From a virus: DNA of 64,000 nucleotides. This document shows, one piece after another, positions 58,113 to 64,000 of this stretch. Each line of letters starts with the position of its first letter. Position 1 is the first letter of the stretch. A model generated the notes under the pieces. That model saw only the letters and a list, made by a program, of their open reading frames with translations, was not told where the DNA came from and did not search any database. Location of the stretch: positions 18,254-82,253 of IMG/VR virus record IMGVR_UViG_3300032050_013007; one strand, given 5' to 3'. Position numbers and translations under genes: made by a program.

Positions 58113-60326
58113 TTACATCTTACTTCCATATTGTTCGTAAAACGATTTGAGGATGCCAAAATTCATGTGACTTCCTCCTTTATTAAAACATACTACTTTG
58201 CTACCGTACTTGTCTTTGTTTTCGCAGTACCACTCCAATCTTTTTCTTGTTTGACCATAAAACCCAGATGTCCCCCAATTTTTAGGGTCGCAATATAAAA
58301 TAGTGTTACTTCCAAAAGGTAATCCTGTTTCATATGTTGATGGGTCAATTAACCCAACTAAACTAAGTGAACTGTCATCGGCATGTGACCAAGCCTCTCT
58401 TCCACCTTGTGAAAAACCCGCTAATGAAGAAACTTCTCCACCGAATTTTTCCTTTACATACGCTCTTACGTTAGCCAAACTATTCATATGATGAGTAACA
58501 ACTATAATAATATTGTTAGCGTAAGGGGTCATTACATTTATATATTTTTTTATTGCTTCAGGTTTTGCACTATTTTTTGAGTATCCTGATGTATGTGAAC
58601 CACCAAATAGAACATGCACTCTATTACCTGTATAACCCTCTGGTTTAATTATTGCATATTCATTATCAGATGTTGATGAAACTTTATTTGTTGGTTTTTC
58701 CGAACTAGTGACGGTTTCAGCTGGTTTTGTGGTAGTATCTGTAGAAATGGTTGCGGTTTTTGTTTTTTGTATTTTATCCAAAACTGACGGGTCTTCAGTT
58801 ACTTTTTTTGATATTAAAATTATTAACTTATTAATTTCTTCTTTTGTAATTACACCAGTTTCAGTCAATCCATTCGCCTTTTGGAAATCCTTTACCGCTT
58901 GTTCAGTTTCGTTACCGAATTTACCATCGATACCCCATTTTGGTAACGAAAACCCTAAAATTTGAAGTATTATTTGAATTGTTTCAACATTTGGGTTAAA
59001 TTCTAGAGTTTGTCCTGATGGTTTTAAATTATTTAGTGTTTGATTTAAATTTTTTAATTCTATTAATTTGTCGGCAAAATCTTTTTCTCCGACAGATTCT
59101 GATGGTTTTTCGGCGGTAGAGGTTGAATTAGATGGTGATGTTGATTCACTACCTGTAAATATTTTATCTGAATTTACTAGTAATTCTTTTATGTGTCGTC
59201 CTTTTGGTAACCCTATATGAACATGGGTTCCATTATGCATCTCTGTACAAGATTCATCTTTGCACCATTCGGTAACTTCCCCAACGTAATCACCCAATTT
59301 AACACTATCACCCACAGAAAGTTTTACATTTTTCAAGTGGGTGTAGAAAATATCAGGAAAATTACCTTCACCTTTGACAGTAACTTGAGTTCCAAAAACT
59401 TTACCAGACCTTTTATTTGTATTTCTTATTTTAATAACTTTTCCTTCAGTATAGGCATTTACTACACTTCCTGGAGGTGCAAATACGTCCCAAGCATTGT
59501 CTGACTGCCAATTACCAAATGCTCTTTTACCGTGATTTGACGGACCATTTTCAATATCCGTTTTAAAAGGACCGCCAATACTTGTTTCACCTTCTTTTAA
59601 TGTATATGTCTTGTCTACTAATTTATTTTCAAAATCATGTAGCTTTTCAATATAACCATTTCTTCTTAAAACTTTGAAAACTAAATTTTCGTCGGAATAT
59701 TCTCCCTGTTTTTCAAGACCGCAAGTTCTATATTTTTTTAACTTGTCTTTATACTTTTTAATTATCTGTCTCGCATTGTCAATAGGTTCATCTGATGCAT
59801 TTTTAATTACACCATCAATAATATCCATCCATTGATTTGTCTTTGTTTTAATCAAAGATGTATCAATTTTTACATTTTCCTTTTTTGGTTTGTTTGACCA
59901 TTCATTATATAACACAGAATAAACTCCACTACTGAAATGAGCTTCAGTTTCATTTTGAACATACAATTCAACATCATAACCATAGATAGTTATGTCATGT
60001 TTTTCGTTATATAATGTTTTTTTTAATGTGAAAAGTTCTTTATATAAATCAAGTTGTTCCTCAGGAAATTGAGAAAAGTCCGCAACTATATGTAAATCAA
60101 CATCTGAAAAACTCGACCAATTAAAGTTAGCCAAAGAACCGGTCATAATGATGTCAGTAACAACCACATCAACCTTTAGATACTCAATAAAATCATTTGC
60201 AACTTCTAAAAGTTTTTCCCTAACCTTAGGGTTCATAACAATCTCATTATCTTTTTTAACCCAAATTTTTGGATTTAAAGATTCTCTAACTTTAAAACTT
60301 GATAAAATCCTTTTTAAATTACTCAT
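58113..60326 (-). CDS. Four-domain fusion: nucleotidyltransferase, M23 peptidase-like, peptidoglycan-binding and alpha/beta-hydrolase-like
   Basis: I choose ATG 60326; a TTG two codons earlier is possible, and residue numbers here count from that TTG. The N-domain (about 40-150) has GSLANFNWSSFSDVDLHIV with GS and Asp77/Asp79, as in nucleotidyltransferases, and a third Asp near 120. Residues 265-385 are M23-like: SDNAWDVFAPPGSVV (Asp278, Asp282), FYTHLKNV (His332), THVHIGLP (His370, His372). Asp278 is in the place of the first zinc His. Residues 450-505 are a PG_binding_1 unit (WGIDGKFGNETEQAVKDFQK). Residues 570-739 look like a serine hydrolase: SLAGFSQGGREAW (Ser641), Asp663, His722. The wall domains suggest virion-borne peptidoglycan digestion. 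Confidence 0.7.
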   Translation of the reverse strand: MSNLKRILSSFKVRESLNPKIWVKKDNEIVMNPKVREKLLEVANDFIEYLKVDVVVTDIIMTGSLANFNWSSFSDVDLHIVADFSQFPEEQLDLYKELFTLKKTLYNEKHDITIYGYDVELYVQNETEAHFSSGVYSVLYNEWSNKPKKENVKIDTSLIKTKTNQWMDIIDGVIKNASDEPIDNARQIIKKYKDKLKKYRTCGLEKQGEYSDENLVFKVLRRNGYIEKLHDFENKLVDKTYTLKEGETSIGGPFKTDIENGPSNHGKRAFGNWQSDNAWDVFAPPGSVVNAYTEGKVIKIRNTNKRSGKVFGTQVTVKGEGNFPDIFYTHLKNVKLSVGDSVKLGDYVGEVTEWCKDESCTEMHNGTHVHIGLPKGRHIKELLVNSDKIFTGSESTSPSNSTSTAEKPSESVGEKDFADKLIELKNLNQTLNNLKPSGQTLEFNPNVETIQIILQILGFSLPKWGIDGKFGNETEQAVKDFQKANGLTETGVITKEEINKLIILISKKVTEDPSVLDKIQKTKTATISTDTTTKPAETVTSSEKPTNKVSSTSDNEYAIIKPEGYTGNRVHVLFGGSHTSGYSKNSAKPEAIKKYINVMTPYANNIIIVVTHHMNSLANVRAYVKEKFGGEVSSLAGFSQGGREAWSHADDSSLSLVGLIDPSTYETGLPFGSNTILYCDPKNWGTSGFYGQTRKRLEWYCENKDKYGSKVVCFNKGGSHMNFGILKSFYEQYGSKM

Positions 60327-60330
60327 CCCC

Positions 60331-60340
60331 AATAAATATT
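60331..60340 (-). promoter_or_regulatory. Candidate late-promoter motif, weak form
   Basis: On the minus strand it reads AATATTTATT, 4 bases before the chosen ATG at 60326. Confidence 0.35.
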
Positions 60341-60356
60341 TGAGTTGAGTTAATTG

Positions 60357-60599
60357 TTATGATTTTTTGTATTTAAACGCTTTTGCAATTTTAGTACTGA
60401 AAAATTTACCTTGTGATTCGCTCATTCTAAATTGAGTGTATAACTGATGGGGAACTTCATCGTATTCATATAGAGCCCCATTATTAAATGTTACCAAAAG
60501 TTTTTTAGTCTCGGTATCATATTCAGTTTTCTTAATATTACTTGATTGAATCTCGTTAATAATTTTTGTTCCAATAATTTCTTCTTTGAGTATTGCCAT
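60357..60599 (-). CDS. KTSC-domain protein
   Basis: The 80-residue product matches the small KTSC domain: SSNIKKTEYDTETKKLLVTF (about 20-39), LYEYDEVPHQLYTQFRMSES (44-63) and QGKFFSTKIAKAFKYKK. The Y-x-Y-x-x-VP and A/S-S-x-G-x-(F/Y)F elements are visible. KTSC domains bind or modify RNA or act with lysyl-tRNA synthetase-like enzymes, but their function in phages is unknown. It shares a short divergent gap with the Clp gene. Confidence 0.75.
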   Translation of the reverse strand: MAILKEEIIGTKIINEIQSSNIKKTEYDTETKKLLVTFNNGALYEYDEVPHQLYTQFRMSESQGKFFSTKIAKAFKYKKS

Positions 60600-60619
60600 A
60601 ACTTTTTTTTTAAAAAATA

Positions 60620-62674
60620 ATGGTTATTATTAGAAAAAAAATAGTTATGATAGAATCTGCAGATAACGACGGAAAAAAATCAAAACCTTCATCTGATAAC
60701 GGCACTCCTGTGTTGGATAATTTCAGTAGAGATTTAATAAAATTAGCCGAGCAAGGTAAACTTGACCCTGTTGTTGGTAGAGAAAGAGAAATCACAAGAA
60801 TTGCTCAAATTCTATCACGAAGAAAAAAGAATAATCCCATCATTATTGGTGAACCTGGTTGTGGTAAAACTGCAATTGCTGAAGGTTTGGCAATTAAAAT
60901 TTTTGAGGGGGATTGTCCAAGAAATCTACAGGATAAAAGAATCGTGTCTTTGGATATGACATCAATTGTTGCGGGAACAAAGTACAGAGGTCAGTTTGAG
61001 GAAAGGATGAAAGTTATCATTGAGGAACTTCAGGGAAATCCAAATATCATCGTTTTTATTGATGAGATTCATACTATAGTTGGAGCAGGTAATTCATCAG
61101 GGTCATTGGATGCATCCAATATATTCAAGCCGGCACTTGCTCGCGGTGAGATTCAATGTATCGGAGCTACCACAAATGACGAATACCGTAAGAATTTTGA
61201 AAAGGATGGTGCTCTCGAAAGAAGATTCCAAAAGGTTATGGTTGACGCCGCAACAAAGGCGGAGACAATTCAAATTTTAACAAACACAAAAGACAAATAC
61301 GAATCATATCATAAAGTTACTTATTCTGAACCAATTTTGAATTTATGTGTTGATTTGGCTGAGCGATATATTACTGACAGAGAATTTCCTGATAAAGCAT
61401 TTGATATCATTGACGAAGTCGGAGCTCGTAGTCAAGTTGAAATCAAAATGCCTGAGATTATCGAGGAATTAAAACAACAAGCTGCCGATATCAAACAAGA
61501 AAAATTGGAAGTTGTTAAGAAACAAAACTACGAGGAGGCAGCGAACCTTAGAGATAAGGAGAAGAAAATTTTGAACAAATTAGATGAGGAGAAGAAAAAG
61601 TTTGAAGCCGAACTAACGAGTTCTAAACGAGAAGTTACCGAAGAATTGGTTTACGAGGTGGTTTCAAATATGACAAAGATTCCAATTTCTAAATTAAACG
61701 CGGACGAAACAAGATTACTTGCTGAATTGGAAAAGAATTTGTCAGGTAAAGTTATTGGTCAAGAAGATGCGGTTATTAAAATTGCAAAATCAATTAGAAG
61801 GAATAGATTAGGTATCAAAGACCCAAATAAACCAATTGGTTCATTTATTTTCTTAGGGTCAACGGGTGTTGGTAAAACTTTATTGGCTAAACAATTGGCT
61901 AAAGAAATTTTTGGAAGCGAGGATAACCTAATCAGAGTTGATATGTCCGAATTCCAAGAGAAACACACAATCTCTCGTTTGATTGGAGCCCCTCCAGGTT
62001 ATGTTGGATATGATGAAGGTGGTCAATTAACTGAACAAGTAAAAAACAAACCATATTCAGTTATTTTGTTTGATGAGATTGAGAAGGCGAACAAAGATAT
62101 ATTCTCAGCTCTTTTACAAGTTTTGGATGATGGACATTTAACTGACGGTATCGGTAGAAAAATCAATTTCAAAAATTGTGTAATCATTATGACATCTAAC
62201 ATTGGTGTTAAGAAATTGGAGGAGTTTGGTGCGGGTATCGGATTCAAATCTACCAACACTTATATCGAAGAAGAATATAAGAGGGATATGTTAAAGAAAG
62301 AACTTAAAAAGTTCTTTGCACCTGAATTCTTAAACAGAATCGATGAAATTATCGTCTTCAATAGTTTGAAAAAGGATGAGATTGTTGAGATTGTTAAGAT
62401 TGAGTTGTCTAAACTTACTCAAAGATTGACAGGTCGTAATTACCAAATTAAGTTCGATAAATCAGTTGTTGATTTTATTTCAGAAGTTGGGTTTGATGAA
62501 AACTACGGAGCTCGTCCACTGAAAAGAGCAATTCAAGATAAAATTGAGGATTTTATTTCAGAAGAGGTTCTAAGAGGTAATATTAAAGAGGGAACCGATT
62601 ATGAATTATCTGTAGTTGATAATAATGTTCAGATTAGTCAACAAAAGAAATCAAAAAAGAAAAAGGGAGAATAA
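60620..62674 (+). CDS. ClpA/ClpC-type AAA+ unfoldase lacking the N domain
   Basis: The 684-residue product has two AAA+ modules. D1: GEPGCGKT (77-84), IIVFIDEIHTIVG (143-155). D2: GSTGVGKT (413-420), VILFDEIEKA (481-490). A short coiled-coil middle lies at about 280-340 (KQNYEEAANLRDKEKKILNK). The ClpP-docking tripeptide IGF is at 540-542 (GAGIGFKST), so it probably feeds host ClpP. The N-terminal Clp_N substrate-adaptor domain is missing: the frame begins in the D1 linker, so substrate choice may be altered. An in-frame ATG at 60647 is an alternative start. The stop codon lies in the terminator at 62660. Confidence 0.9.
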   Translation: MVIIRKKIVMIESADNDGKKSKPSSDNGTPVLDNFSRDLIKLAEQGKLDPVVGREREITRIAQILSRRKKNNPIIIGEPGCGKTAIAEGLAIKIFEGDCPRNLQDKRIVSLDMTSIVAGTKYRGQFEERMKVIIEELQGNPNIIVFIDEIHTIVGAGNSSGSLDASNIFKPALARGEIQCIGATTNDEYRKNFEKDGALERRFQKVMVDAATKAETIQILTNTKDKYESYHKVTYSEPILNLCVDLAERYITDREFPDKAFDIIDEVGARSQVEIKMPEIIEELKQQAADIKQEKLEVVKKQNYEEAANLRDKEKKILNKLDEEKKKFEAELTSSKREVTEELVYEVVSNMTKIPISKLNADETRLLAELEKNLSGKVIGQEDAVIKIAKSIRRNRLGIKDPNKPIGSFIFLGSTGVGKTLLAKQLAKEIFGSEDNLIRVDMSEFQEKHTISRLIGAPPGYVGYDEGGQLTEQVKNKPYSVILFDEIEKANKDIFSALLQVLDDGHLTDGIGRKINFKNCVIIMTSNIGVKKLEEFGAGIGFKSTNTYIEEEYKRDMLKKELKKFFAPEFLNRIDEIIVFNSLKKDEIVEIVKIELSKLTQRLTGRNYQIKFDKSVVDFISEVGFDENYGARPLKRAIQDKIEDFISEEVLRGNIKEGTDYELSVVDNNVQISQQKKSKKKKGE

Positions 62675-62687
62675 TCTCCCTTTTTTT
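62660..62687. terminator. Bidirectional intrinsic terminator
   Basis: AAAAAGGGAGA and TCTCCCTTTTT form an 11-bp stem around a 4-base loop, with T runs on both strands. It contains the Clp stop codon and serves the convergent gene ending at 62686. Confidence 0.88.
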
Positions 62688-63075
62688 AATCTAATCTTTG
62701 TGTTGCTAGTTGTTCTATCGTATTAATCAAATTGGCGTAAGCCGTAAAGTGATTAATTGCACCATCAATTGATGTCAAAAGATTTTGTTTTCTATCAGGT
62801 GGCATTTTTGAGCTTTGGACCTTATTTTTCAAGTCTCTAAGTTGGTCCATAATCTTGACATTTGGAGCATCTAACTTTTTTAGTTTTCTTGTAAGTTGAC
62901 GAAGGCTACTTAGATATTTAAAATAATCATAACCATATCCTCTCCATACTCCTTTTAATCCTTGAGCCGCATTTACCAAAGGGTCGAATATACCCTCTTC
63001 CATTTCTTGTTCTTGGATAACTCTTTTTACTAAATTGTTGAGTTCTGTTTCTGTTAGTCGTATAACTTTTGACAT
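62686..63075 (-). CDS. Small protein with a capsid-targeting-like leader
   Basis: The 129-residue product starts VIRLTETELNNLVKRVIQEQ, nearly the same leader as the protein at 35518, with IQE before Gln. The rest is a helical bundle (YFKYLSSLRQLTRKLKKLDA, then DQLRDLKNKVQSSKMPPDRK), with no known domain. A late-promoter motif is 13 bases upstream. Probably a packaged internal head protein. Confidence 0.55.
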   Translation of the reverse strand: MSKVIRLTETELNNLVKRVIQEQEMEEGIFDPLVNAAQGLKGVWRGYGYDYFKYLSSLRQLTRKLKKLDAPNVKIMDQLRDLKNKVQSSKMPPDRKQNLLTSIDGAINHFTAYANLINTIEQLATQRLD

Positions 63076-63088
63076 TTTACTTTTTTTT

Positions 63089-63098
63089 AATAAATATC
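63089..63098 (-). promoter_or_regulatory. Candidate phage late promoter
   Basis: On the minus strand it reads GATATTTATT, 13 bases before the ATG at 63075. Confidence 0.55.
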
Positions 63099-63932
63099 TT
63101 AAAAAAGTAAAAATTGCTTGTCTTTAACAACTGAGACATGGTATTTGAAATTACCAAGTTCTTGAATCATTTTTTTCCCCGTATCAACACCATTCATAGT
63201 ATCCTCAATTACAACATACTCGTTAGCAGTGTGGTAGTTGTAATACCCAATTGAAATGTTGATACAAGAAAAATCAAATTTACTTTTCAGGGCGTAAACG
63301 TCTGTGTATGGATGCGACCCATATTTTTGTCTACCGTCAAAACTTTCAACTAAAACATTGTCACAAATTTGAAAAAATTCATCTGACTTGTCAAACAATT
63401 TAACACCCATTGAGTATTCTGTAACCATCCAATTGAACGGGGCGTCGAACTGAATTGCATATCCCACGTTTTCAAAAAATTCAGGGTCAGCGTTTCTTGA
63501 ACCATGACAACCAGTTTCTTCAGAAACGAAAAACGCGGCTTTAAGATTTGGAATTTCTTTTAGTAATTCTAAACATGCGAAGACTCCACACTTGTTATCA
63601 CCACCAATACCTGTTGGTTTTCCGTTGTCATTGTAAGCTTTAAGTGCGGGTTTTAGTTCTCCCTGATAGTTCTCAAGAATTTCATCCTCAATATTAATTG
63701 TATCAATTTCGTGTACGGTATCGGTATGTGCAACAACACAAGGATAATAGAAATCAACATTTTTTTCTTCACCATCATCTTTTGTCGCGTAGATACTACC
63801 TTTTGAATCGACATAATAAGGTATATCGTTCTCAGTCAACCAATTTTCAAGGAATTCAATCATCAATTCCTCCTGATAGGTTTTTGTTGGGACTGACAAA
63901 ACTGATTTAAGTAAATTTAGGTCTCTTTGCAT
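63099..63932 (-). CDS. M20/PepT-like metallopeptidase
   Basis: The 277-residue product shows the di-zinc order of M20/M28-type peptidases: VVAHTDTV (His69), GIGGDNKCGV (Asp112), FFVSEETGCHG (Glu138, Glu139), IQFDAP (Asp163) and GYYNYHTANEYV (His234). It lacks the large insert of full-length M20 enzymes and has about two thirds of their length. It would cleave short peptides or amino acyl groups in the cytoplasm. Signal peptide is absent. A TATCTTTG box lies just 5 bases before the ATG. Confidence 0.78.
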   Translation of the reverse strand: MQRDLNLLKSVLSVPTKTYQEELMIEFLENWLTENDIPYYVDSKGSIYATKDDGEEKNVDFYYPCVVAHTDTVHEIDTINIEDEILENYQGELKPALKAYNDNGKPTGIGGDNKCGVFACLELLKEIPNLKAAFFVSEETGCHGSRNADPEFFENVGYAIQFDAPFNWMVTEYSMGVKLFDKSDEFFQICDNVLVESFDGRQKYGSHPYTDVYALKSKFDFSCINISIGYYNYHTANEYVVIEDTMNGVDTGKKMIQELGNFKYHVSVVKDKQFLLF

Positions 63933-63937
63933 AATGA

Positions 63938-63945
63938 CAAAGATA
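63938..63945 (-). promoter_or_regulatory. Possible Bacteroidota-type -7 box
   Basis: On the minus strand it reads TATCTTTG, matching TAnnTTTG, 5 bases before ATG 63932. No TTTG is found at 19-21 bases upstream; a TTGAC occurs 12 bases upstream. If active, the message would be nearly leaderless. Confidence 0.35.
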
Positions 63946-64000
63946 AGTCAAGTTTGTCAATAAATAAAATTTATTTAAAATAATTCAGGATGATACAAAA

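Noticed and set aside
63698-63910. Plus-strand 70-codon frame opposite the peptidase
   Set aside because: The minus strand has a full set of zinc-ligand motifs; the plus frame has no recognisable features.

Overview
The window looks like part of the genome of a contractile-tailed, T4-like double-stranded DNA phage (Caudoviricetes, myovirus type) that infects a member of the Bacteroidota, probably a flavobacterium-like host. The phage call rests on a recognisable T4-type head module on the minus strand between about 44.4 and 54.1 kb: large terminase, portal, prohead protease, acidic scaffold and major capsid protein. It also rests on a gp5-like baseplate spike, very long tail-fibre or adhesin proteins, and a gp55-like sigma factor. 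The Bacteroidota call rests on the low GC content, translation starts preceded by A-rich sequence rather than Shine-Dalgarno sites, signal peptides ending in the flavobacterial style (FSFGQ, FAIGQ, FGYSQ), a bS21 protein of the Bacteroidota type, and two exact TTTG-N20/21-TAnnTTTG promoters.

Layout. Bases 1-5323 (minus) hold the N-terminal 1593 codons of a huge repetitive tail-fibre protein and a small Cys- and Pro/Thr-containing adhesin. Bases 5401-6214 (plus) hold two small unknown genes that converge, through a bidirectional terminator, on a 2671-residue adhesin (6262-14277, minus). That adhesin carries a metzincin protease and long Thr-Pro repeats. Bases 14327-16933 (plus) are small virion or unknown genes, including a WYL-like domain. 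Bases 17022-29474 (plus) form a tight operon of nine glycosyltransferase-like genes with a methyltransferase, a DnaQ-like exonuclease, dUTPase, PhoH, a HAD-like protein and, at the end, a sigma factor. Bases 29486-36760 (plus) hold probable baseplate or tail genes and an overlapping envelope-protein pair. Bases 37239-44318 hold small packaged-looking proteins plus a striking set of secreted proteins: a subtilase, a DNA/RNA non-specific endonuclease and an outer-membrane barrel. Bases 44398-60599 (minus) are the head module with accessory virion genes, including a four-domain enzyme fusion, interrupted by a lone bS21 gene on the plus strand. The window ends with a ClpA/ClpC-type unfoldase (plus), a small probable internal protein and an M20-type peptidase (minus).

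Three patterns tie the window together. First, a motif close to GATATTTATA lies just upstream of nearly every gene that begins a transcription unit and is missing inside the packed operons; it is a candidate phage late promoter, perhaps read by the sigma factor at 28725. Second, many otherwise unrelated proteins begin with a short basic amphipathic helix ending in (L/I)-x-E. The same tripeptide occurs at the predicted cleavage point of the capsid protein, so these may be capsid-targeting sequences removed by the prohead protease. Third, a perfect host-type promoter in the gap at 43718-43904 drives no protein and leads into a sequence able to form two hairpins, which makes it a candidate small RNA. 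All functions are read from sequence motifs and gene order; no database search was possible.
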